Below, in pieces: positions 26,226 to 35,304 of a DNA stretch of 64,000 nucleotides. Each line of letters starts with the position of its first letter. The first letter of the stretch is position 1. Source of the stretch: an uncultured Schlesneria sp. Its GTDB lineage: Bacteria > Planctomycetota > Planctomycetia > Planctomycetales > Planctomycetaceae. The notes beneath the pieces were generated by a model that made no database searches, was not told the origin of the DNA, and saw only the letters and a program-made list of their open reading frames with translations. Location: positions 1-64,000 of the forward strand of contig CAIVEI010000022.1 in assembly GCA_903904835.1 (NCBI GenBank), given 5' to 3'. The translations under genes and the position numbers were made by a program.

Positions 26226-29200
26226 ATGCTCACCATCCTGCATGTGTTGGAATCGCCCGTGATTGAGGCATTGGGTTGGGCGCTGGTTCATTTTGTCTGG
26301 CAGGCCGCTTTGCTCGCGTTGTTGCTGGCTCTGCTGCTCATTCCGTTGCGACGAGTTTCGGCGCGGGCGAGATATGTCGTGCAGTGTGCCGTGTTCGTAG
26401 CGATGTCCATATGTCCGCTGGTAACTTGGTGCTGGATTGCCACGTCGCAATTGGCGAGGCCTGTGCCGATGGCAACCGTCAGCAATCCTGTCGTTCACGA
26501 AGCCCCGTCCGTTGATGTCGCATCGATCCTGGTTGACCCCGCTCCATTCGTGAACGATCGTGATATCCGTCCTGCGTTATTGGAACCGGGTCCGCAGTTG
26601 GAGCCTTCCGTGGCGCGAGTCGTCCCGTGGACCGAGCGTCTTCATCGTCGTCTCACTCCGGCATTGCCGTGGCTGGTGGGAGCATGGTTGCTGGGTGTTG
26701 TCGTTCTTTCGTTGCGGTTGCTGGTTGGTTGGCGAGTCGTACAGCGATTGAAGCGGCTCGCCGCAACGCCCGTGGCCGAAACGTGGCAGGCGAAATTGAA
26801 AGACCTTGCGGCACGGTTGAGAATCTCACGGCCCGTGAAACTGGTCGAGTCGGCTTTGATCGAAGTGCCGACTGTAATTGGCTGGCTACGCCCCGTAATT
26901 CTGCTGCCGATCAGTCTGCTCACGCGACTGACGCCACAGCAATTGGAAGCCATCCTGGCCCACGAACTGGCTCACATTCATCGGCACGACTACCTTGTGA
27001 ACCTGATCCAGACCGCGATCGAAACGCTGCTGTTCTATCACCCGGCGGTCTGGTGGATCTCGGGTCTGATTCGTGCCGAACGCGAACATTGTTGCGACGA
27101 TCTGGCGTTGAAACTCTGTAACAACGCCGTGACCTACGTCACGGCTCTGGCCGCGCTGGAAGAGTTGCGAGCCAGCCCGTCGCTGACAGTCGCCGCAACC
27201 GGTGGCTCGCTCCTCAGCCGAATCCGCCGCATCGCTGTCGGTCCGGTCAACGTCTCGCACCGTTCAACACGGTGGGGAGCCAGTTTGATCGCATTGACGG
27301 TGATCGGGTCGCTCGGCCTCACGACTTACTTTGCCTTGCACGCGAACGACGGTCCAAAGCCCACCGCTGAACAAACCCCGACGACACCACCGAACGACAC
27401 GACCAAGGACGGAAAGCTCAGCGAAATTCAACGCGAATCCTCAAAATTTGAACCGATTCAGGGTGAAGTGATTGACGCTGTTACCGGCAAGCTGATCAAG
27501 GGGGCAACAGTTCGGTATCGGATTTTTGAAAAATTGCCGTTCGATCCGCATGGAAAGGACAAACCGCTGTCTGAACTGGTGTTTCGCAATGTCGGGCGAT
27601 ACACGTTTGAGTTGCCCGATACGGTGAACGGGCAAACGAACTTGTTTGTCGAACGGTTCGCCGAACATCCCGATTATCAGTCGCTGGGAGTGATCGGACA
27701 GGGTTTCTATTTCTTGCCGAAAGCGGCATCGAGTCACGCTCGCGATTCCATTCGGCAGGTGAAGATGGTTCCGGGAAAGGTTGTTACGGGGTTGGTTCTG
27801 GACCTCGACGGACAGCCAGCCAAGGGGATCGCCGTCACGTCAGGAAGGTATCGTGATGGTTGGCAGAACGGATGCGAGCACAAGACGACAACCGATGCCA
27901 ATGGGCGTTATCGACTGGTGGTGCCTGCAAATGAAGGAGGCGGTCGACTCTATGTCATCCCGGATCACGCGGCGGCGGTTTCACGAGCGATCACTGAGAA
28001 ATTCGGCGAGCAACAGGTTTTCCAATTGCGACCCGGCACGCGGTTGTTTGGTCGAGTGACCGATGCCAATGGCAAAGGTGTTGCGGGCGTCGCCATGCGA
28101 GCAGATGGCAGTGACCGAGTCCCTTGGCGATACGCGATGACCGATGCCGACGGTCGGTATTCATTCCCGCCGATCCAATACGGGACATACGTCGTGGACC
28201 TGTACGACGAAGGTCGCTTCCGCGAACTACCGAAAAACGGCGTGCGACTTCCCGACGTCTTCTTGCCTCAGGTCGTTGAGCTTCCCAAGACCGCGCCGAC
28301 CGAGCAGCAGCTTGACTTCCGTCCGACCGAATCGGTGCATATGACCGCTCGATACACGACCAGCGACAATCAGCCGATGAGTGACCGTAGCCTCTCGATT
28401 TCCGGGGTCGCTAACAAAGTACACTGGTGGGGTTGGCTGCGCGAAACGGCCAATCAACCCGGTCTCTACGAACTGCGAGTTCCTCGCGGCTTAGCAGGTC
28501 GCATTGATGGGAACGCAGACAACGGCGGCTTTCTGCGAATTACTCGCGAAGCAGCCGAAGGGAAAGCGGTTCCCGAACAATATGTCACCGAGTTCGATGA
28601 CGATGGCATCTCGTTCCACGTTGTCCGCATGAAGCCGTCTTCGGTCACGCTACGACCGACGTTCGACGGTAAGCCCGTAAAACCAACCGGGCCACGGAAT
28701 TTTCCGCAATTCGCAAATGCCAATGATGCTCAACAACTCGGTGCTCGCATGGCATCATCGCAATCGAGACTGACTGAAGAGGGCGGCATCTGGTTCGACG
28801 CGCATCCCGACATTGATCTTGTGTTGAAGCTCGAGGAAAAAGGCTTTAAACCGTGGCAAAAGACCGTCCGAATCCCCGAGGGAGAAAATCAAATCATGGA
28901 AGTGCCGTTGGAAAAAATCGACCCTGAGGCAGGATCAAAAGACCAAACAGCAGCGGCGAACGCCAGTCACAATGCGGCGATTCCGTTGGATCTAACCCTC
29001 GCCGATGTCGTGCGCGACTTCAACACCAAGAACAAAGAACTTGAGCAAGGGCTCGATCAACCCGCCCTGACGGAAGCCGAAGTCATCACAGTTCTCAAGC
29101 AAGACGAGTGGAAGCCGGAAGACACACCTCTGAACGAGAAAGAGATTGCGGTGCTCAGGGCGGTTGCTCAGTCGCAGCGGCTGCCGAAGGGTTCGTCGTT

Positions 29201-29858
29201 GCAGGTTATCACCAAAGGGCGGACGGATACGTTTTCCTACCGGAAGCTGTGGCAAGTGCGATTGATGCTGCCAGCAATTGGCCATGATGGCTTCGTCGGC
29301 CTCACGATTCGCGACACCGAAATCGCCCAAGAGACGATCGATCCCCGGCAGGTCGCCTGGGGCAAGCCGGATGCCCACGGGCTGTCGCTCGGTGTTTACC
29401 TCTCTCCGAAGAAGGAAAAGTACGCGCTTGGCGAGCGAGTGAAACTGCGGATGTTCGTTCGCAATGAAGGAAAGCAGGCTGTCGACAACTTGACCTTCTA
29501 TAACATTTCATGGCCAGAACCAAAGGATTTCACCGTCACCGACCAAAAGGGAGCCGCCGTCGCGGTGCACAGCGTCCATGACGAACAGTGGGGATTACAA
29601 TGGGTTGCTGGAGCCACAGCGGGTCGGCTCGCCCCAGGTGACTCGCACGCGTTCAACGTTCCGTTTGAGCTGGCCATCGGCGGCGACGAGCCAAGCAAGT
29701 TGGTCGGTCGAGTCATCGACGCTCGCCCCGGCCAAAAACTGTCACTTCGAGTCCGCGAACACAACGGCAATGATCGCGACCGCAAGGAAGGCGAACCAGA
29801 ACCCGAATCAGGCAGCATCGAACTCTCGGTCGCAGACGGTCCAATGCCAAACGAATAA
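26226..29858 (+). CDS. BlaR1-like M56 membrane metalloprotease with large extracytoplasmic C-terminus
   Basis: 1210 residues. N-terminal membrane helices at about 18-40, 50-72 and 150-170 precede an M56 peptidase domain with the zinc site His246-Glu247-x2-His250 (ILAHELAHIHRHD) and the downstream Glu285 (RAEREHCCDD). Another helix at about 340-360 leads to an extracytoplasmic region of ~850 residues: carboxypeptidase-regulatory-like beta-sandwich repeats (VTGLVLDLDGQPAKGIAV; RLFGRVTDANGKGVAGV) and a C-terminal domain (960-1200). Classical BlaR1 has a penicillin-binding sensor there; none is seen. Expected to sense an external signal and cleave the BlaI repressor. Substrate and ligand unknown. 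Forms the second gene of the blaI unit. Confidence 0.9.
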   Translation: MLTILHVLESPVIEALGWALVHFVWQAALLALLLALLLIPLRRVSARARYVVQCAVFVAMSICPLVTWCWIATSQLARPVPMATVSNPVVHEAPSVDVASILVDPAPFVNDRDIRPALLEPGPQLEPSVARVVPWTERLHRRLTPALPWLVGAWLLGVVVLSLRLLVGWRVVQRLKRLAATPVAETWQAKLKDLAARLRISRPVKLVESALIEVPTVIGWLRPVILLPISLLTRLTPQQLEAILAHELAHIHRHDYLVNLIQTAIETLLFYHPAVWWISGLIRAEREHCCDDLALKLCNNAVTYVTALAALEELRASPSLTVAATGGSLLSRIRRIAVGPVNVSHRSTRWGASLIALTVIGSLGLTTYFALHANDGPKPTAEQTPTTPPNDTTKDGKLSEIQRESSKFEPIQGEVIDAVTGKLIKGATVRYRIFEKLPFDPHGKDKPLSELVFRNVGRYTFELPDTVNGQTNLFVERFAEHPDYQSLGVIGQGFYFLPKAASSHARDSIRQVKMVPGKVVTGLVLDLDGQPAKGIAVTSGRYRDGWQNGCEHKTTTDANGRYRLVVPANEGGGRLYVIPDHAAAVSRAITEKFGEQQVFQLRPGTRLFGRVTDANGKGVAGVAMRADGSDRVPWRYAMTDADGRYSFPPIQYGTYVVDLYDEGRFRELPKNGVRLPDVFLPQVVELPKTAPTEQQLDFRPTESVHMTARYTTSDNQPMSDRSLSISGVANKVHWWGWLRETANQPGLYELRVPRGLAGRIDGNADNGGFLRITREAAEGKAVPEQYVTEFDDDGISFHVVRMKPSSVTLRPTFDGKPVKPTGPRNFPQFANANDAQQLGARMASSQSRLTEEGGIWFDAHPDIDLVLKLEEKGFKPWQKTVRIPEGENQIMEVPLEKIDPEAGSKDQTAAANASHNAAIPLDLTLADVVRDFNTKNKELEQGLDQPALTEAEVITVLKQDEWKPEDTPLNEKEIAVLRAVAQSQRLPKGSSLQVITKGRTDTFSYRKLWQVRLMLPAIGHDGFVGLTIRDTEIAQETIDPRQVAWGKPDAHGLSLGVYLSPKKEKYALGERVKLRMFVRNEGKQAVDNLTFYNISWPEPKDFTVTDQKGAAVAVHSVHDEQWGLQWVAGATAGRLAPGDSHAFNVPFELAIGGDEPSKLVGRVIDARPGQKLSLRVREHNGNDRDRKEGEPEPESGSIELSVADGPMPNE

Positions 29859-29946
29859 GAGAACGACCTTCATGTATGGAGTTGTACCGGTTTCATGGTC
29901 TCCAACGTCCCTCGGCGCCACTTCGATGAAGTTCGGGGGCGTCTAA

Positions 29947-32022
29947 CTATTTCAATCGCAGGATGTAGACTGCGCCAGAACCGTCCGCGACAGCCAGATG
30001 GCGGCCGTCGGGAGCAAATCGGATCTGCCAGATTCGTCCCGGCATCGTCCACGTTTTGAGCCGCTGCTTTGTCTGCACATTCCAGAGGATCAGTTTTCCG
30101 TCCCAATCTCCCGATGCGAGGACTTTCCCGGCTGAACCGAAGTCCACACTGGCAACGACCGTCTTGTGACCGCGAAAGACGTCGTGCTCTTTGTCGTTCT
30201 TCTCATCGAGTTTCCAGAGGTGAATGGTTCCGTCGCGGTGGCCACTTGCGACCTGTACCCGTCCGGGGGACCAGGCGATCGATTCAATTCTGTCTGTCCC
30301 CTCCAGCTTGTCCGTCGTCTCGAATGTGCTGGGTTCGATTAAATCGACCGACGGCCCATTTTCGCTGGCGAGTGCCAATCGTCGACCGTCGGAAGAGAAT
30401 GACAGGTGCGGGTGATAGACGGCGGCCTTGTCTGTTGAGATCAGTGTTTTTGGCGGCTGGGAACTGAAGTCAATCAAGTCGAGACGCGGTGGCGACGTCC
30501 AACCGGCCGCGAGAACTCGCCGATCCGGTGCAAACGAGACCGCCCTGGCGAACAAACCGCTTTTTGACGAGGGGAAAGTCGTCAACGGTGCCCATTTTTC
30601 GACGCTCCAACACGCGACACCCGAATCACTTGCCGCCACAAGAACGTTTGCATCGTGCGAAAAGGCAATGTCTTGAATCCAGCCGCTGCAACCATCAAGT
30701 GATCTCTCCTGTTTGGGATGACGGTCACCAAACCGCCAAATTCGAACTTCGTTCGGAGTTCCGTTTTCGACATTGTTGTCGGTTGCGGATCCGGTCGCGA
30801 GCAGCTTGCCGTCCTTGGAAAATGCCATCGACAAGACCGGATGACTGTGCCCGTCGAAGGCGTTCTTCGCTTCAAAAGTTTTTGCGTTCGCCGTCCATCG
30901 CCGAACTGTGTGGTCCCAACCTGCGGAATAGAGAGTGTTTCCGTCTGGGGAAAATGCCAATGCCCCAATCCAATCCTTGTGTTGGGTAAGGACGTCGATC
31001 TGCGTGGGTTCGCCGTTGTTCCAATCCCAAACCACGATCCTATGATCGTACCCGCCGCTCACAAATTTCTGACCGTCGGGTGAAAATGCAATCGCACTGA
31101 CATCATCGGCGTGCGCTGACAACTCGATTGTTTTCACAGGAGCGGGCTCTTTCAGTTCCCAGATCACGATGCACCCGTCATCCCGTCCAACAAGAACGCG
31201 AGTTTCATCCGGTGAAAATGCAACCGACTGAATGCGCCGGTCGGAGTCTGTCAAGAACGAATGCGGCTTCTCGTCTTTCTGTTTCAGATCCCAGAGGTAA
31301 ACTTCCCCTATGGGTGCCTGAACACAACCACCCACCAACCAGCGACCACTTTTGGACAACAAAAGGCATTCGGGCGGTTGTTCAACGCCCCGAAACGGTC
31401 CGCGGCTTGGTTCTAACTTACCGCTCCTAAATGTGAATAGCCGAATCACTTCCTCCCGGTTAGGGCTTCGAGTTTGGGAATGGACCGCGATTGTCGAGCC
31501 ATCGGCTGACATAAAGGGAATCCCCTGGTGTTCCAATGGCAACTTCTGGGGAGGGATGGTTTCGTTATCAAGATTCCAGACTCGCAAAAACCCATCGCCC
31601 GAGATCGCTAGAAGCGACTCTGAATCCGTCGTGAACGCCACGGCGTTCACGTCATCTGCCGCTCCCTTGAGAATCCGAATTGGCTTCAATGTCTTTGGAT
31701 CCCACAATCGAACAGATTGATCCCGGCTTCCAGTGGCGACCCAACGGCCATCTGGACTGACCGCGACACATTTCGCAGGCGCTGTATGACGACCGACGTA
31801 CGAACCAAGCACCGCCACCGTCTCGTCCGGAATCTCTGGACCAAGTTCCTTGCGTTCAACGGGCTTCAGATCTAACGCATCCATCGGCGAATCTAACGCA
31901 TTCATTGACGAACGCAGATCCCCGACCACGAGACCCCTCAGCCACAACCCCATGAATGCCAGCGCGAGCATCAGGGTCGCGCAGCCCAGTTTTCGTTTCC
32001 ATCCGTGCGAAAAGTCGTCCAT
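29947..32022 (-). CDS. membrane-anchored WD40 repeat protein
   Basis: 691 residues. One membrane helix at residues 10-30 (KLGCATLMLALAFMGLWLRG) puts the rest outside. From about residue 70 onward are some 12-14 WD40 units (SPDGRWVATGSRDQSVRLWD; AFSPDETRVLVGRDDGC), enough for two seven-bladed propellers. No enzyme motif. Convergent with the M56 gene (88 bases between stops). A different domain layout from the 1021-residue WD40 protein at 6450-9515, which has a cleavable leader and three propellers. Confidence 0.92.
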   Translation of the reverse strand: MDDFSHGWKRKLGCATLMLALAFMGLWLRGLVVGDLRSSMNALDSPMDALDLKPVERKELGPEIPDETVAVLGSYVGRHTAPAKCVAVSPDGRWVATGSRDQSVRLWDPKTLKPIRILKGAADDVNAVAFTTDSESLLAISGDGFLRVWNLDNETIPPQKLPLEHQGIPFMSADGSTIAVHSQTRSPNREEVIRLFTFRSGKLEPSRGPFRGVEQPPECLLLSKSGRWLVGGCVQAPIGEVYLWDLKQKDEKPHSFLTDSDRRIQSVAFSPDETRVLVGRDDGCIVIWELKEPAPVKTIELSAHADDVSAIAFSPDGQKFVSGGYDHRIVVWDWNNGEPTQIDVLTQHKDWIGALAFSPDGNTLYSAGWDHTVRRWTANAKTFEAKNAFDGHSHPVLSMAFSKDGKLLATGSATDNNVENGTPNEVRIWRFGDRHPKQERSLDGCSGWIQDIAFSHDANVLVAASDSGVACWSVEKWAPLTTFPSSKSGLFARAVSFAPDRRVLAAGWTSPPRLDLIDFSSQPPKTLISTDKAAVYHPHLSFSSDGRRLALASENGPSVDLIEPSTFETTDKLEGTDRIESIAWSPGRVQVASGHRDGTIHLWKLDEKNDKEHDVFRGHKTVVASVDFGSAGKVLASGDWDGKLILWNVQTKQRLKTWTMPGRIWQIRFAPDGRHLAVADGSGAVYILRLK

Positions 32023-32147
32023 GAGTCCAGTTCTCGTCGCTTATCTGAACGATATTGGATGGATAAACAGGGACAAATCCTATTTCTATCTGGATCAATC
32101 GTCAATGGGGCACAGCTTTTTCACAGATTTCAGCACGTCGAGGAGTT

Positions 32148-32290
32148 TCAGGAAATCTGACGGTGTCGCAGGCGATCCTTGAGATCCGCCGTTTGTGACT
32201 TAAGTTCTTTCAAAGTTTCTCCATCGAAATCCGAATCGGTTTCGACAGGGAGATTTAAAATCTCTTGAAGTATCCGAGCTGCGTTCACGA
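32148..32290 (-). pseudogene. remnant of a second Rpn-family nuclease gene (C-terminus only)
   Basis: Read on the minus strand, this stretch encodes ARILQEILNLPVETDSDF and, after a few residues, LKSQTADLKDRLRHRQIS, then a stop. This is closely similar to the C-terminus of the intact Rpn protein directly upstream (IRVLQEILQIPLSTDSDF...). No start or catalytic region is present. A tandem duplication with decay of the downstream copy explains it. Confidence 0.8.
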
Positions 32291-32300
32291 GGCACGAGGA

Positions 32301-33245
32301 TCAGGATGAATGACGTTGTCGTACTCGTTCTTGCAGGTCGGAAGTCAGACTCTGCAGGTCGTCGAGTGATTTGCCATCGAAGTCCGAGTCTGTGCTAAGT
32401 GGAATTTGCAAAATCTCCTGCAGCACGCGAATCGTTTTGATCTCGCCTTCAATCTTCCCTTCAATCCTCCCCTCGATCTTCCCCTCTTTACGAGAAGCAT
32501 TAAGTTCCCATTGCCGGTCCCGAATCGCTTTTTCGCGTGAATCGTACATCGCTTTATCCTCAGTAACTTGTGCGATCTGTGTGATGGTCTGCGTCGCCTG
32601 GCGAATTGCTTCCTGTGGAAACAGCTTCAATAATTCATCAGGTTCGTACTCATGGGCATGCAGCAGCCAGTAGACCCAACATTCCAGAAGACTCGCTGTC
32701 GCCAGATCTTTCTCTTGCAGATGATACCGTCCCAGCTCAATCGTGTGAATTTCTAAAGTATCATTCAGTGTTCGCCCCGATTCCAGATCGGTAAATCGGA
32801 AGGCATGGTGGACCTTCGTTGAGTCGTGCCAGAGGACGCCATCAAGCAGACAGATGGAATACGCGGGCTTCAGCAATACATAGTCATCGCCCGATCTCAG
32901 TTGGTCGGTGTAAATTTCGCACCCGTAAAAGACGATCCGCTGGGTCAATCCAGTAAAGATCGACAGTTGCATTTCGACATCGTAGATCGCGCCCGTTTGA
33001 TCGATTGCTTTGATATCGAGGATCGAAAGCTTATCGTCCTTGAAGTCCTGAAGGCTGTACGGGTTTTCAATGGTCACATCGACAATCGGCTTTGGCAGTT
33101 CAAGAATGGAATTGAGCAAACTGATCAAAGCCAGTTTATTCTCCGGTGATCCAAACGTTTTCTTAAAGGCAAAGTCATTGATAGGGCGGATACCGATCAG
33201 CATAAAGATGCATCCATTGACAGGGCGAAAACTCACCGGTTTCAT
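32301..33245 (-). CDS. Rpn-family recombination-promoting nuclease / transposase-like protein
   Basis: About 314 residues from the ATG at 33245; an in-frame extension to 33365 is not protein-like and later ATGs are at 33263 (upstream) and 33203. The PD-(D/E)XK fold begins RPINDFAFKKTFG and continues DKLSILDIKAIDQTGAIYDVEMQ, giving the Asp and Glu-x-Gln residues of the nuclease centre. Near the C-terminus the chain repeats KIEG/RIEG four times, from a 12-base tandem repeat at about 32440-32490, and ends with the C-terminal helix shared with the remnant downstream. Known: Rpn proteins cut DNA and promote RecA-independent recombination in E. coli; they are frequent in many copies in planctomycetes. 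Confidence 0.9.
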   Translation of the reverse strand: MKPVSFRPVNGCIFMLIGIRPINDFAFKKTFGSPENKLALISLLNSILELPKPIVDVTIENPYSLQDFKDDKLSILDIKAIDQTGAIYDVEMQLSIFTGLTQRIVFYGCEIYTDQLRSGDDYVLLKPAYSICLLDGVLWHDSTKVHHAFRFTDLESGRTLNDTLEIHTIELGRYHLQEKDLATASLLECWVYWLLHAHEYEPDELLKLFPQEAIRQATQTITQIAQVTEDKAMYDSREKAIRDRQWELNASRKEGKIEGRIEGKIEGEIKTIRVLQEILQIPLSTDSDFDGKSLDDLQSLTSDLQERVRQRHSS

Positions 33246-33394
33246 TGCGGGAACGTAGCACATTTCAGAGATAGAAGCGATTCTGGGTAAAACTTGAAAT
33301 GGCTCAGGGGGGCGCAGCTTTTTCGCGGCTGGCGGGACACCCCATTTCTGAGCGCCGGGATACAAGATCGAATACGATCAGGATCGCCAAACAA

Positions 33395-34825
33395 CTAAGC
33401 TAGGACCTTGCGAATGACGTGACCGTGCACATCTGTCAGGCGTCGATTGGCTCCGTTGTGTCTGACAGCCAGGCGTTCGTGATCGATACCAAGCAGGTGC
33501 AGGACTGTGGCGTGGAAGTCGTATGTGGTTGTGATGTCCCGTGCCGCACGCCATGACCAGGGATCGCTTTCTCCGTAACTGGCGCCTCCTTTGATCCCTG
33601 CGCCGGCCAGCCAACCAACGAACGTTCCGCCGTTATGGTCTCGACCGTCGCTTCCCTGCGAAAATGGCATGCGTCCAAATTCTGTATTCCAGAGGACAAG
33701 CGTGTCTTCGAGCAGGCCTCGTTGATTCAGATCACTTAACAACGCGGCGATCGGTTTGTCTGTGGCGAGGCACATGGGAGGCAATTCGTTTACGATGCTG
33801 CTGTGATTGTCCCAGTTATTCGATGGCCCGCCGGCTCCGCTCCAGACCTGCACGAAACGGACTCCACGTTCGATCAGACGTCGGGCGAGCAGGCATCGTT
33901 TGCCGAAATCCTCAGTCGATTTTTCATCGAGGCCGTATGCCTTTTGAGTTGCTTCGGTCTCGCTGCCGATATTAAACGCTTCGGGCGCGCTGAGCTGCAT
34001 TTTTGCGGCGAGTTCATAGGCTCGGATACGTGCTTCCAGGCGTGAATCCCCTTCGTTCGCTTTGAGATGCTCGGCATTGAATTTCTGGAGCAGCGCCCTC
34101 CCTTCGCGATCTGCTTCATTTGTAATGAACTTGGCCGATTCAGGGGCTTTGAGATTCGCAATCGGTTCGGTCGAGGTCGTATTCAGAATCATCCCTTGAT
34201 GGCTGGCCGAGAGGAAACCTGATGAAAAATTTCCCTTCTGGTTGTAGGGAAGCCCTCGTGCATCTGGAAGAACGACGAATGTCGGCAGGTTGTCGGTCAG
34301 GCTGCCCAGTCCGTAACTCACCCAGGCTCCAAAACAGGGAAAACCTGGCAGAAGATTACCCGTATTCATTAAGTAACTGCCGGGGCCGTGCACGTTCGTT
34401 TTGGACTGCATTGCCATGCAAAAGGCGATGCGATCGACTTGCTTGGCCAGATGCGGCATCAGGTCGGTTACCCAGCGCCCGCACTCGCCATGTTGATGAA
34501 ATTCGAATGGCGGTTTGAGCACACTGCCGGGCGCACTTGTCGCCGCTTCGACACGTTCGCCATTGCCAGGATCGAACTTTTCACCCCCCTTCTGGAACAG
34601 GGCGGGTTTGTAGTCGAACAAATCCATCTGGCTTGCGCCGCCGTTCATGAAAAGCTGAATCACTCGGCGGACTTTGGCCCGATGATGCAGTCCCCCATTG
34701 AATTCCGGTCGCGGTTCATCAGCGAGCAGAGAAGAACGGCCAAGCAAATCCGCCAATGCGAGCGACCCAAATCCTCCAGCCGCCGTTTCGAGAAAATTGC
34801 GGCGATTGAAAGGATTTGGGTTCAT
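33395..34825 (-). CDS. DUF1501 secreted protein (sulfatase-like fold), Tat leader
   Basis: About 476 residues from the ATG at 34825. The leader PFNRRNFLETAAGGFGS holds the twin arginine and hydrophobic core of a Tat signal. The mature protein is DUF1501: VIQLFMNGGASQMDLFDYKP, LLPGFPCFGAWVSYGLGS, ARRLIERGVRFVQVW and LVLWNTEFGRMPFSQGSDGRDH. DUF1501 proteins are usually coupled to DUF1549/1553 cytochrome proteins in planctomycetes; no such partner is next to it here. The frame stays open upstream to 35083, but that part is made of the dispersed repeat (copy B), so the longer start is doubtful. Role unknown; an alkaline-phosphatase-superfamily fold is expected. Confidence 0.9.
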   Translation of the reverse strand: MNPNPFNRRNFLETAAGGFGSLALADLLGRSSLLADEPRPEFNGGLHHRAKVRRVIQLFMNGGASQMDLFDYKPALFQKGGEKFDPGNGERVEAATSAPGSVLKPPFEFHQHGECGRWVTDLMPHLAKQVDRIAFCMAMQSKTNVHGPGSYLMNTGNLLPGFPCFGAWVSYGLGSLTDNLPTFVVLPDARGLPYNQKGNFSSGFLSASHQGMILNTTSTEPIANLKAPESAKFITNEADREGRALLQKFNAEHLKANEGDSRLEARIRAYELAAKMQLSAPEAFNIGSETEATQKAYGLDEKSTEDFGKRCLLARRLIERGVRFVQVWSGAGGPSNNWDNHSSIVNELPPMCLATDKPIAALLSDLNQRGLLEDTLVLWNTEFGRMPFSQGSDGRDHNGGTFVGWLAGAGIKGGASYGESDPWSWRAARDITTTYDFHATVLHLLGIDHERLAVRHNGANRRLTDVHGHVIRKVLA

Positions 34826-34989
34826 GATCCACCAGGGCAAGGATGCCATTGTCCGCGATTGCATCGCGGTGCAGTAACCATACGGGTGTAACACGTCCGG
34901 AGGAGTCGCGTCAAACTCAAATGAGCGTCGACATTGATCGGGGGTTGGTCGGTAATTGGTGGGCGTTAGCGTTGCTGGGGACGAAGCGA

Positions 34990-35124
34990 TTTTGGAACAG
35001 AAATCCGTGAAAAGGGGTGCCACGGTTTTACCGTCTTCGGTAAGGCCGTGCTCTTCGAACACGTTATTGAACCATGAAGACACGGCCTTGTCGAAGACTC
35101 CAAAACCGTGGCACCCCGAGTTTC
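34990..35124. repeat. dispersed inverted repeat, copy B
   Basis: Core 35014-35117 begins GGGGTGCCACGG and ends CCGTGGCACCCC. Internal words ACCGTCTTCGGTAAGGCCGTG and GAAGACACGGCCTTGTCGAAG are nearly inverted copies of each other. Left flank TTTTGGAACAGAAA is shared with copy C. Copy B lies upstream of the DUF1501 gene and upstream of the low-complexity protein gene. Confidence 0.9.
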
Positions 35125-35304
35125 GCTCGCCATTCCGCAGATATCGCGCAATCGTGCCACTCCATCTCGCCCCACCAAAGCTGTGGGGCGAAAAGTGATG
35201 ATCGCCAATTCGAAAAACGAAATAGTCGGAAACGTTTATGGATCAAGCTTCCAAGACGCGATAGACTCGTAGGGACTCGGTCCAACTATAATGGAGGCGG
35301 CACA

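Noticed and set aside
35074-35304. In-frame extension ahead of the low-complexity protein
   Set aside because: It reads through repeat copy B; the ATG at 35305 has GGAGG and begins a signal peptide.
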